NCBI RefSeq assembly: GCF_003641145.1
Contig: NZ_CP032744.1
Span: 1,178,001 to 1,242,000 of the forward strand
Reading direction: 5' to 3'
DNA from: Lactiplantibacillus paraplantarum
Lineage (GTDB): Bacteria; Bacillota; Bacilli; Lactobacillales; Lactobacillaceae
Length of the DNA stretch: 64,000 bases
Within the stretch, counting starts at the first letter, position 1. Every line of letters starts with the position of its first letter. The translations under genes and the position numbers were made by a program. Below the pieces are notes generated by a model. That model did no database searches, was not told where the DNA came from, and was given only the letters and a program-made list of their open reading frames with translations. This document shows positions 56,264 through 64,000 of the stretch, piece by piece.

Positions 56264-57349
56264 TTAAAATGACCGTGGAATCGTCATACGTTTAATGAAA
56301 TTGACGATGGCAGTTGGTGTAACATGCTCTGAATCGGCCCCCCACAAGCTAACTAAGATACCGTTAGTTGTGACGCCATCTTCAATGGTCCAATCCTGAT
56401 TATGCCCATTGGTGTCAATTTCGTTAAAGATATTCGGGCGAAAGGTGTGATTAAGATAATTAATAAAGTAATCGTCATCATTGACATTGCCAATATTTTT
56501 GATTTGATAATAGGTCGCATAACTATTACAGTTCACGATCGGATGCCCAGAGGCTAAAATGTCGGGAACGGATACACGGTTGGCATAGCGGTCGGCAATG
56601 ATAGCCACATCGGTATTGTTACCAGATTGTGACCAGTAATTGATTGTAATGTTTGAATCCAGACGAGTGAGTTCATTTTTTAATAGCGAATCATTCCAAA
56701 TACTAGTGTTGAAGCCGTGTTGATTTTGAAATCGACTGACCTGATTGATAAAGGTGGTCAGTTCGATATAGGCGCTAGCGCTGCCAGGAACCTCATCAGC
56801 GCCGAGCATCAAATCGTGCTGGCTTTGATTGTTAAAACTAGCATCGAGCTCGCCATAAAGTGTGGTAGCGAGACTGATTGCTGCCGGTTTAGTATAGTCG
56901 ATGGTTTCGTCATCCAACTTAACGGTATTGTAAATATCGGGATGAGTTTGTTGCAATTGGCGTAAAATGGCTCCCGCGTGCGAGGGAAGGTCAACATCAG
57001 GAACTAGTTCAATGTTCAACTGATTGGCATAAGCAACTAGCTGTTCTAAAGTCGTCGCCGATAATACGGTTGCCGATGCGGCATTACCTAAATAAGCCGA
57101 TTGAAAGCATAGATGTTCGTTATCTGATAAGTGTAGTTCGACGTATTGCATGTGTTGTTCGGCAGCAGCACTAATGACGGCTTTAATTGCAGTTTCATCT
57201 AACGGATGGCGGCCTAAATCTAACATGACCCCTTGACTAGTATTCAATGTTGATGAATTGGCAGTTGCCGTACGGGGCTGGCTGAAGCAAAGAAGAATCA
57301 GCGGGCTAATAAATATTAATAGTTGTGTAAAGTAATGTCGGTACTTCAT
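56264..57349 (-). CDS. Secreted GH20-family hexosaminidase-like protein (dispersin-like)
   Basis: A 361-residue secreted glycosidase-like protein. The N-terminus is a signal peptide (LLIFISPLILLCFSQP, then TATANSS). The body is a GH20 barrel: GVMLDLGRHPLDETAIKAVI, MQYVELHLSDNEHLCFQS and LNIELVPDVDLPSHAGAIL, with the catalytic Asp-Glu pair in LMLGADEVPGSA (about residue 182) and a Trp-rich end (VSLWGADSEHVTP). GH20 enzymes cut terminal or 1,6-linked N-acetylhexosamine; dispersin B is a relative. It is the last gene of the operon, 16 bp behind the membrane protein gene; it may edit or release the polymer made by the operon. Specificity is an inference. Confidence 0.82.
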   Translation of the reverse strand: MKYRHYFTQLLIFISPLILLCFSQPRTATANSSTLNTSQGVMLDLGRHPLDETAIKAVISAAAEQHMQYVELHLSDNEHLCFQSAYLGNAASATVLSATTLEQLVAYANQLNIELVPDVDLPSHAGAILRQLQQTHPDIYNTVKLDDETIDYTKPAAISLATTLYGELDASFNNQSQHDLMLGADEVPGSASAYIELTTFINQVSRFQNQHGFNTSIWNDSLLKNELTRLDSNITINYWSQSGNNTDVAIIADRYANRVSVPDILASGHPIVNCNSYATYYQIKNIGNVNDDDYFINYLNHTFRPNIFNEIDTNGHNQDWTIEDGVTTNGILVSLWGADSEHVTPTAIVNFIKRMTIPRSF

Positions 57350-57365
57350 AAAATAATCGCCTCGA

Positions 57366-59231
57366 TTATTGATAAGATAACGTTTGTTGATACTGAATCC
57401 GAATTAGGCGACCGCGAGTAATGCGGTAAAAACCCGTGCGAATATGTTGATGATAAACTCGACGGATACCGCGAGTGAAGCTATGATCATATTTTGGAAT
57501 CACCACGTAGTCATACTGAGACAGTTTGTTGCGGAATGTGTGAACAGATTTGCTAAAGCGAGCTTGACCACTGGCGTTGTTAGTGAAGAAATAGTAATTC
57601 GCTAAGTAGCCCGCATAATAGGTGGTAACCTCAACTTTTTGGGGGTCAACAATCAGAATCTTGGTGTCGTTGGGCTTGGTCCACGGTCGGGCAACGTTGG
57701 TCAGGGTAACTGGCAGTGAATGTCGATTATAGTGATTCGTGAACGTTGTCCCATTGATTTCAGAGTACATCATAATAATAGCGAAAAACATCACTAAAAA
57801 CGTCGCGAGCTGATAGCCATTCTTAGTCCAAATCGAGCGAAACGTCCGTGGGCTTCGGTCTGCCAAGTTTTGTTCATAGAGGGTCTCGTCAATGACACGA
57901 ACCAGAACCATCATACCAATAAATAAGTTTAAAATGACAACGGTCGACATGTACCGTTCAAACCCATCTAAGGTAATTGCTTCGGCGTAAGGCATGGACA
58001 GAACGTACATACCTAATAAACTACCATAATATAATCCGGTAATTAGATCGAGCACTCCCAAAAGTTTGACTAGTGGATTGGGGTGGTGGCAGCCATACTT
58101 AATGATTGCCCATGCACTGATCAAACCAATGTTTAGTACTAAAAATCCCTGTGTTGATAAGGAGGTCCAATTGAAGATTTGTTGCAAGAAAGCCTGACCA
58201 ATCTTCAGGAATCCACGGATACCATCATGTGCAAGTTGATTTTGATAGGCAGTAGCGCTGATTTCATGTTTTGAAGTTGTAAAGGTTAAATGAACATGGA
58301 TTTCCCAGCAAATAAACGGCAGGATTGCGACGGACAGTGTTCCTAAAAACTGACCTGTGATTGTTAATATTTGCCGAAACCAGTGCCTGTGTACCCGTTG
58401 TTGGATCATTGTGACGAGGTAGTCGATGATCAAAATGGCAACGAAAAAGGCAGCTGAATTTTTGACGAGTAGTAGGGTGCCACAAAACAAAGCCACGTGT
58501 GCTGCCAACATTTTCGGCTGGCGACGGTAGACAAAAATACCCACAACACCAGCAACCGTTAAAATGGCTAGAACGTAATCAACCAGTAGATTATTAAGAC
58601 GAATGTTAATATTAAAGACATATGAAATAGCAATTGTTAAGCACAGTAACATTGAGTTTAGGCCCCGAGTACGGTCACGTAGGGTAGCGAACACGGCGTA
58701 ACTCGCCGCCCAAATCAAGATAAATTGGCCAACGAGCATCGCTCCGGCACTGAATCCAGTAAAGGTTACCAGTTGCGTTAGCCAGAGTGCTGTTGCGGGT
58801 GGGTAGGAGCTGAATGAAATAATTGTATCGGTGGCTCTTGGTAAGTGCCCAGTATATGTCAAGAATTTGACGATGGTTGCCCAGTGAGAAAAGTTGTCAT
58901 AATGAATGAGTGGACTCTTGAAGAGTACGATGGCCATTACAATTCCTAAAAAAGTCATCCAAATATCAAAGAGGTGGATACCTTCATAATGAATGCTAAC
59001 TTTGCCTAAGTAACCAAGTATGATGCGAAGAAGTAAGAGGATAACGCCCAAACTGGTAACAACCCAGATTCCAAGTCGTAAGAGTTTGATCATCGCAAAG
59101 CCATACAATAACATAATCTGAACTAAACTACCGGTGATCCAAGTTAAGTAAGGATTGACGTGGCAAAGACGGAGGGTGCTGCTATAACCGACTAATGCTA
59201 AACTAAAGAAAATGAAGCCGAAGATTGCCAA
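57366..59231 (-). CDS. Polytopic membrane protein of polysaccharide operon (paralogue 1)
   Basis: A 621-residue protein with about 12 membrane helices in residues 1-480 and an extracytoplasmic C-terminal domain (TKILIVDPQKVEVTTYYAGYLANYYFF). It is clearly a duplicate of the next gene upstream; shared stretches include HYDNFSHWA, SFSSYPPATALWLTQ, LRLNNLLVDYVLAI and MYVLSMPYAEAI(T/L)LDGFERYM. I do not recognise a named family. It may be a polymerase, a sugar transferase with lipid-linked donors or an export component. Start at 59231, 22 bp after the previous stop. Confidence 0.75.
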   Translation of the reverse strand: MAIFGFIFFSLALVGYSSTLRLCHVNPYLTWITGSLVQIMLLYGFAMIKLLRLGIWVVTSLGVILLLLRIILGYLGKVSIHYEGIHLFDIWMTFLGIVMAIVLFKSPLIHYDNFSHWATIVKFLTYTGHLPRATDTIISFSSYPPATALWLTQLVTFTGFSAGAMLVGQFILIWAASYAVFATLRDRTRGLNSMLLCLTIAISYVFNINIRLNNLLVDYVLAILTVAGVVGIFVYRRQPKMLAAHVALFCGTLLLVKNSAAFFVAILIIDYLVTMIQQRVHRHWFRQILTITGQFLGTLSVAILPFICWEIHVHLTFTTSKHEISATAYQNQLAHDGIRGFLKIGQAFLQQIFNWTSLSTQGFLVLNIGLISAWAIIKYGCHHPNPLVKLLGVLDLITGLYYGSLLGMYVLSMPYAEAITLDGFERYMSTVVILNLFIGMMVLVRVIDETLYEQNLADRSPRTFRSIWTKNGYQLATFLVMFFAIIMMYSEINGTTFTNHYNRHSLPVTLTNVARPWTKPNDTKILIVDPQKVEVTTYYAGYLANYYFFTNNASGQARFSKSVHTFRNKLSQYDYVVIPKYDHSFTRGIRRVYHQHIRTGFYRITRGRLIRIQYQQTLSYQ

Positions 59232-59253
59232 AATAAAACCTACTTTCGTATTG

Positions 59254-61092
59254 TTAGTGCATGCGAATTAACCGCTTCTTCGTGACTTTAAAGAGTCCGG
59301 TCACCACGTGTTGATGGAAGACTTTCTTAGTCAGCACCGTGAAAGTTCGATGGGTCTCTGGGATTGCAACGTACTGGTAACTTTCAACCGTTTGTTTGAA
59401 GACTTTAGGGGTCATCATGAAGTTTTCTTGACCGACAGCCTTATCGGTGAAATACCAGTAACGGCCCACATAACCGGCATAGTAGTCATTGACATCTACA
59501 ACTTCGGGATCAACAATGAGGACTTTACGATGATTTAAGTGGTGCCATTGTTTAGAGACCCGGGTCATCTGAAGCGGTAACGTATTATGATTCATTTCAT
59601 TAGTAAATTTAGTCCCTGTAATTTCTGAATACATCATAGTGATGGCAAAGAAGCCGGTAACTAGTGTCGCCATTTGGTAAATGTTTTTAGTTGTGGCACT
59701 CTTAAAGGCTTGCGTGTTGCGCTTTTGAAAATTCTGCTCAAATTGTTGACGATCAAGAACACGGACTAATGCAATGGCACCGATAAATAGATTCAAGATA
59801 ACAATACTGGCCATATAGCGTTCGAAGCCATCAAGCAAAATGGCTTCGGCATAAGGCATAGATAAGATGTACATGCCAAATAAGCTACCGTAATAAACAA
59901 TGAAAATAAGGTCTAAAAGTAGGGCCATTCCAAGTAAATTATTACGCTGGTGTTGACGAAGGCGAATAAATAGCCACGTTAGAATCAAGACAACATTAAT
60001 CAGTAGAATTCCTTTAGTCGAAAGCGAGTTCAAACTGAAAATTTGTGTTAAGAACTTATGACCGATTTTGATTAAGGCTTGCTGACTCTCACCATGTAAT
60101 TGTTTGGCATAGGCCTGGGTACTGATTTGATGCTTAGAAACGGTAAATATGTGCTTAACATGCCATTCCCACCAGATGAATGGTAAAACGCCCGTGCCCA
60201 ATGTGACGGCAAATTGAACGGGAACGGTGAGCAGTCGCCGCCATTGCCAGTGATGATTGGTGATTAGGGTGTACAAGAAATATCCACCAATCATGATGAC
60301 GAAGAATGTGGCCGAATTTTTAACAAGTAGCAGAGCTGCGATAAAAATTGCAACGTGGGAGCACAATAAGATAGGGCGCTGGCGATAGACGAAGATTCCA
60401 ACCAGGGCTGCAATCGTGATGATGGGTAGGACGTAATCGACCAACAGGTTATTGAGACGAATCGCGACGTTGAAAACGAATGAAATCGCTAGCGTAAAAC
60501 ATAATGCAAAACTTGTTAAGGCACGGGAGCGGTCTCGGAGACCAGCAAAAATGGCATAAGCGGCACCCCAAATTAAGATAAATTGGGCAACCAGCATAGC
60601 TCCGTCACTAAAACCAATCCAGTGAACAAACTGGGTGATAAAAAGGGCTGTTGCTGGCGGATAGGATGTAAATGAAATTAAGTGGTCACTAGTGCCAGGT
60701 AGACGGCCGGTGAAAACCATGAACTTAACCATGACCGCCCAGTGAGAAAAGTTATCGTAGTGTACGAGGGGGCTGTGCCACAGTGTCTGACCGGTCGCAA
60801 TACCCAGGCCAATCATCCAAAAGTCAAATAAATGAATTCCTTCAAACCTTAATTGTGCTCGCCGTAGAAAACTTAATCCCAGCCAAAGTAGTGCCAAGCC
60901 AATTCCTAAGTAAGTTACAATTTGAATCCCAATCGTTAACCACCCCATCATGGCGAAACCATATAAGATTAAAATCTGGACTAGCATCGCAGTAATCCAC
61001 GCTAAGTACGGACAGACACCGAGACGTCGTAGTGTCCCATTGTAACCTAATAAGCCAATGGCATATAAAATAAGCCCAATCCAAGCAGACAT
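59254..61092 (-). CDS. Polytopic membrane protein of polysaccharide operon (paralogue 2)
   Basis: A 612-residue relative of the downstream product, with the same arrangement: helices from LILYAIGLLGYNGTL onwards, SFTSYPPATALFITQ, AIRLNNLLVDYVLPI, MYILSMPYAEAILLDGFERYM, and a C-terminal VLIVDPEVVDVNDYYAGYVGRYWYF. ATG 61092 follows aggagga. Tandem duplication with much divergence suggests the two copies act together as a heterodimer or on different sugars. No enzymatic motif is certain; a GT-C-like role is possible. Confidence 0.75.
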   Translation of the reverse strand: MSAWIGLILYAIGLLGYNGTLRRLGVCPYLAWITAMLVQILILYGFAMMGWLTIGIQIVTYLGIGLALLWLGLSFLRRAQLRFEGIHLFDFWMIGLGIATGQTLWHSPLVHYDNFSHWAVMVKFMVFTGRLPGTSDHLISFTSYPPATALFITQFVHWIGFSDGAMLVAQFILIWGAAYAIFAGLRDRSRALTSFALCFTLAISFVFNVAIRLNNLLVDYVLPIITIAALVGIFVYRQRPILLCSHVAIFIAALLLVKNSATFFVIMIGGYFLYTLITNHHWQWRRLLTVPVQFAVTLGTGVLPFIWWEWHVKHIFTVSKHQISTQAYAKQLHGESQQALIKIGHKFLTQIFSLNSLSTKGILLINVVLILTWLFIRLRQHQRNNLLGMALLLDLIFIVYYGSLFGMYILSMPYAEAILLDGFERYMASIVILNLFIGAIALVRVLDRQQFEQNFQKRNTQAFKSATTKNIYQMATLVTGFFAITMMYSEITGTKFTNEMNHNTLPLQMTRVSKQWHHLNHRKVLIVDPEVVDVNDYYAGYVGRYWYFTDKAVGQENFMMTPKVFKQTVESYQYVAIPETHRTFTVLTKKVFHQHVVTGLFKVTKKRLIRMH

Positions 61093-61107
61093 TCTGATTG
61101 ATTCCTC

Positions 61108-63093
61108 CTAAAAGCGGTTAAACCGTCGACTGAGTTTACGTTCATAGGTACGTGCGCGCACTACTAAGTTCATGTAGAGCTCGTCAAACGGGGTGACCCA
61201 AGTATCTTGAACACTAGGCAGTGTTTTGTTAGCACCATCGTAAATTAATTGTAAATAATGATCCCGATTTTTATCAGGAGCCACGGTCACTTGGACACTG
61301 TAGATAGTTGTATCATCTCGATGACTGATGCGGGCAACTTTACCACTTAGTTGGACATCAAAATCTTGATGTTTAACCGTTAATTTGATTGTGTCGCCTT
61401 CCGCAATATCTTTAACGGGGCCATCGGTGGTTTGAAATGCAACCCCGCCTTCAGAAACATCTTCTGTCAAGATGGGATGCCATTGGCCGTCACTCGATTG
61501 AACGGAACCAGTTACTTGACGAATAAAACGTTCATTTTTGCGGTAAACGGGGCGCCCCATGGAAATAAATAAACACATGCTGAGATTAACAAAGTGCATT
61601 AAAAGCCAGAAGGTTATCACGCTACCAACCAGAATTTCGGAACCATATTTACCATAATTGAACTTAACAATGGCGACTAAGGTGATGGTCCATAATGTTA
61701 GGTACGGTAAGATGTACAATTTATCTTTAAGTGAGTAAGTCACATTCTTGGCCGTGACCTTGAATTTTTTGGCTTTAATGCCAAGACTTTCAAGAATGAC
61801 AGGAATGAATAGGTATGGTGCGAAAAAAGTCTCTTGAACTTCACCCCAGCGTTCGTTACGAATCTTAGCTGTGTCACCCATACCAGAAGTGTCACCCATG
61901 ACATAGTGTAATAGGAAGTAACCGGGTGCCCAAATTACCATTAAGATCCAAAAATTGGCATTCACAACTTGAATTTTAAATAACGCATATAAGATAGGTG
62001 CAATCATATAAATCATTCGACGGAAAAAAGCCCACCAATAAAAGTAAGTGTTGAGCAGAATAATCCGATTGATAAATGATAGGTGCCGATTGGTGAAAAT
62101 GTGCAAGTTGCGACAGCTCTGAATAACGCCCCGAGCCCACCGTGTCCGTTGCTTGATAACTCCTTTCATATCAATTGGCGTGATCCCACTGGACTGTGGA
62201 ATCTTGGTGGCTAGACTGATATAACCAGCCATGTTCAACATGGTTCCTAGCTCGAAATCTTCGGTGATTGTATCAGTGGGAAAACCACCGACTTCATCTA
62301 CAGCCTGGCGCAGAAAGACGGCGTTGGAACCAGTAAAAAGAGCGCGCTGATTACCACCGTTTAAAATATTAACGTCGCGTGAGAAAAAGTCTTGTTCGTT
62401 TGGAATAATCTTCTCAGAAAACAAATTAAATTGAAAAATGTCCGCGTTGTAAAAGCTTTGTGGGGTTTGAACAAAGCCCAGGGGATCGGTATGGTCAGGA
62501 TCATCCGTTAACTGTTGAAAATTTTCTGTAAATAACGGTACCGTGTTACGTAGAAATCCAGAGAACGGAATCATGTCAGTATCGAAGATGGCAAACAGTG
62601 GCGCGTGTAATTTGGCCAACGTGTGGTTAATATTACCGGATTTTGCTTGCTGATTATTTTCCATTCCAGAATAACTAACGTGATAGTGCTTCGCGAGCGC
62701 CATAACTTCAGGACGGTTCCCGTCATCTGCTACGACGATGTGAACCTTACTTTTATCGGGGTAGTCGATATAAGTCGCGGCATTGATGGTCTTTCGCAAT
62801 AAATCAACGTCTTCATTATGTGTAACGATGATTAGATCAACATCTGGCAGTGGCTGACTAGTGGAGTAGTCTGGAATGACTAAATTCCATTTTTTCTTAG
62901 TTGACAACATACGAAAGAAAATTAGAATAAAGCCGGTCAGATTCGAGAGAATCTCACTAATCACGAGTAACAGGGCGAAAATCAAGGTAAAAATATTAGC
63001 CTGCCATGGGATAGTAAAGAAAATTCGCCATAATAAGTAAATAATCGATAGCGCAATAGCTAGAAAATAAAGAAAACGCCGCTTATTGGACAT
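61108..63093 (-). CDS. BcsA-like GT2 polysaccharide synthase with C-terminal PilZ (c-di-GMP) domain
   Basis: A 661-residue processive glycosyltransferase. After two N-terminal helices comes the GT2 domain with LIIVTHNEDVDLLR, IVVADDGNRPE, FDTDMIPFSGF (about 171), the TED motif TITEDFELGTML (about 278) and QRTRW (about 316, the QxxRW motif), followed by more helices (FYWWAFFRRMIYMIAPILYAL etc.). The C-terminal PilZ domain (about 512-610) shows RKNER (RxxxR) and EDVSEGG (DxSxxG), the complete c-di-GMP-binding signature, as in BcsA. It is thus likely switched on by c-di-GMP. It overlaps the GT2-GtrA gene by 11 bp. Polymer type is unknown; see the GH20 gene. Confidence 0.9.
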   Translation of the reverse strand: MSNKRRFLYFLAIALSIIYLLWRIFFTIPWQANIFTLIFALLLVISEILSNLTGFILIFFRMLSTKKKWNLVIPDYSTSQPLPDVDLIIVTHNEDVDLLRKTINAATYIDYPDKSKVHIVVADDGNRPEVMALAKHYHVSYSGMENNQQAKSGNINHTLAKLHAPLFAIFDTDMIPFSGFLRNTVPLFTENFQQLTDDPDHTDPLGFVQTPQSFYNADIFQFNLFSEKIIPNEQDFFSRDVNILNGGNQRALFTGSNAVFLRQAVDEVGGFPTDTITEDFELGTMLNMAGYISLATKIPQSSGITPIDMKGVIKQRTRWARGVIQSCRNLHIFTNRHLSFINRIILLNTYFYWWAFFRRMIYMIAPILYALFKIQVVNANFWILMVIWAPGYFLLHYVMGDTSGMGDTAKIRNERWGEVQETFFAPYLFIPVILESLGIKAKKFKVTAKNVTYSLKDKLYILPYLTLWTITLVAIVKFNYGKYGSEILVGSVITFWLLMHFVNLSMCLFISMGRPVYRKNERFIRQVTGSVQSSDGQWHPILTEDVSEGGVAFQTTDGPVKDIAEGDTIKLTVKHQDFDVQLSGKVARISHRDDTTIYSVQVTVAPDKNRDHYLQLIYDGANKTLPSVQDTWVTPFDELYMNLVVRARTYERKLSRRFNRF

Positions 63094-64000
63094 GTTGAGG
63101 CCCCTCTTTAAAGATGAAATCTCGTTGAATCTGATAACTAATCATGAATAAGATAAAATCAACAATCATTTTGGCAATGGTCGGCATGAGTTGACCATTT
63201 GATGTTGGCAAGATCGCAGTTAAGGCATCTGTCAAAAAGCCAGATGCGAACATTTGCACGATAAATAAGCAAACATATTTGATCAATGTTTGGTGGCCAG
63301 CCCGGTTAAAGACAACGCGATGATTGATGGCGTAGTTAACAACGGAAGAAAGCACTCGCGAAACTATCGTGGCTACTAGGATACTGTTCAAGATGTGATT
63401 GCCTATTAAGAATAGAACAATATAAAACAAACTAATATCAATGGCAAAGGAAATCAACCCACTGGCCGCAAACTTAAAAAAACGAGCATAGATCGCAATT
63501 GAATCCCGAATGACTCGAAAGTGGGAAGATGAATTGCCATCGAGATAAATTGTCGGAATTGGTTGTTCGATAACTTGAATATGATATTTCTTAGCTTGGA
63601 GGAGCATGTCGAATTCAAATTCAAACCGATCACCGGGAATGTGAATGAGGACTGCCAAGTATTTCATGGGAATAATGCGTAGCCCCGTTTGGGTGTCAGA
63701 GATATTCTGGTGAGTTAGTAGTCGGACCAAGCTACTTGTCAGTACGTTTCCAAACTGGCTACGAAATGGAATCTTATTAGTAAAGTGTCGGACACCAATT
63801 ACGAGTCGTTGCGGATTATCGGTGAATTTATTTAGACAACTATTAAGTGCTACGACAGTGTGTTGCCCATCGGCGTCCATGGTGGCAATACCAGTCAGCA
63901 TTGGAAAGTGAGCTTGAATATAACTAAAACCAGTCTTTAAAGCGGCACCCTTACCGCGATTAGTTGAATGGTGGAGGATGGTTAAATTCGCTAGTGGCAG
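63083..64000 (-). CDS. GT2 dolichyl-phosphate-type glycosyltransferase fused to GtrA domain, 5' end outside window
   Basis: At least 305 codons, open to the window edge, so the N-terminus is missing (the Met at 63901 is internal). Visible are HHSTNRGKGAALKTGFSYIQ and GIATMDADGQHT of the GT2 catalytic domain, FRSQFGNVLTSSLVRLLTHQNISDTQTGLR, and after about residue 160 a four-helix GtrA domain (FKFAASGLISFAIDISLFYIVLFLIG). Such fusions make polyprenyl-phosphate-linked sugars and may flip them. First visible gene of the five-gene operon with the PilZ synthase. Confidence 0.88.
   Translation of the reverse strand: MPLANLTILHHSTNRGKGAALKTGFSYIQAHFPMLTGIATMDADGQHTVVALNSCLNKFTDNPQRLVIGVRHFTNKIPFRSQFGNVLTSSLVRLLTHQNISDTQTGLRIIPMKYLAVLIHIPGDRFEFEFDMLLQAKKYHIQVIEQPIPTIYLDGNSSSHFRVIRDSIAIYARFFKFAASGLISFAIDISLFYIVLFLIGNHILNSILVATIVSRVLSSVVNYAINHRVVFNRAGHQTLIKYVCLFIVQMFASGFLTDALTAILPTSNGQLMPTIAKMIVDFILFMISYQIQRDFIFKEGPQHVQ

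Overview
The window is chromosomal DNA of a low-to-mid-GC Firmicute, most likely Lactiplantibacillus plantarum or a very close relative (L. pentosus/paraplantarum). Reasons: Lactobacillus-like proteins throughout, an LPQTxE sortase signal, a T-box-controlled argS, an FMN-riboswitch rib operon, a LysR/flavin-reductase/fumarate-reductase-like locus that matches the L. plantarum hydroxycinnamate reductase cluster (hcrRABC) as I recall it, and strong AAGGAGG-type ribosome binding sites. The strain cannot be named from sequence alone. No prophage or CRISPR array is visible.

Layout. 1-8.2 kb: the 3' end of a MATE exporter, a small DUF2187 protein, a tRNA-Gly/tRNA-Asp pair, an ElaA-like acetyltransferase, T-box + argS, a membrane protein, a MacB-type ABC exporter and an orphan P-loop ATPase. 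8.3-16.1 kb: a LevR-family PTS regulator whose AAA+ domain has lost its catalytic and sigma-54 motifs, a structured non-coding repeat, a DUF3284 gene and a divergent cellobiose-type PTS operon (EIIA-EIIB-EIIC-6-phospho-beta-glucosidase). 16.1-21.9 kb: a decayed MFS transporter, a stand-alone dltC, a MocR regulator divergent from a LysE exporter and an aminotransferase, argR and a 40-residue basic protein. 22-29.4 kb: a class A penicillin-binding protein, a YheA-like protein and yhaO-yhaN-yhaM. 29.4-37.6 kb: a second copy of the repeat, hcrR divergent from hcrABC, an IS3-family element lying in the loop of a former terminator, and a nucleoside deoxyribosyltransferase. 37.9-50.6 kb: an LPQTxE adhesin, an accessory enolase with a leader terminator followed by a frameshifted P-type ATPase, and a CsbB-type glycosyltransferase/GT-C/YfhO envelope-glycosylation set. 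50.7-54.4 kb: FMN riboswitch and a complete ribD-ribE-ribBA-ribH operon. 54.5-56.2 kb: a second IS3-family element. 56.3-64 kb: a five-gene operon on the minus strand: GT2-GtrA fusion, BcsA-like synthase with a C-terminal PilZ domain, two paralogous multi-pass membrane proteins and a secreted GH20 hexosaminidase.

How the parts work together. The last operon reads as a cyclic-di-GMP-responsive exopolysaccharide system: synthase with an intact PilZ signature, lipid-linked sugar supply, two polytopic proteins and a secreted hydrolase that could trim an N-acetylhexosamine polymer. The rib operon supplies FMN and FAD and would support the flavin-rich hcr enzymes, one of which carries a covalent-FMN acceptor motif.

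The strongest unusual signals are: (1) the PilZ-controlled polysaccharide operon; (2) the two terminal-inverted-repeat-bounded non-coding elements; (3) both IS3 elements having a terminal fold-back hairpin that covers the transposase Shine-Dalgarno; (4) one IS inserted exactly in a terminator loop; (5) the degenerate LevR-type activator; (6) an accessory enolase-ATPase operon with a terminator in its leader and a homopolymer frameshift.
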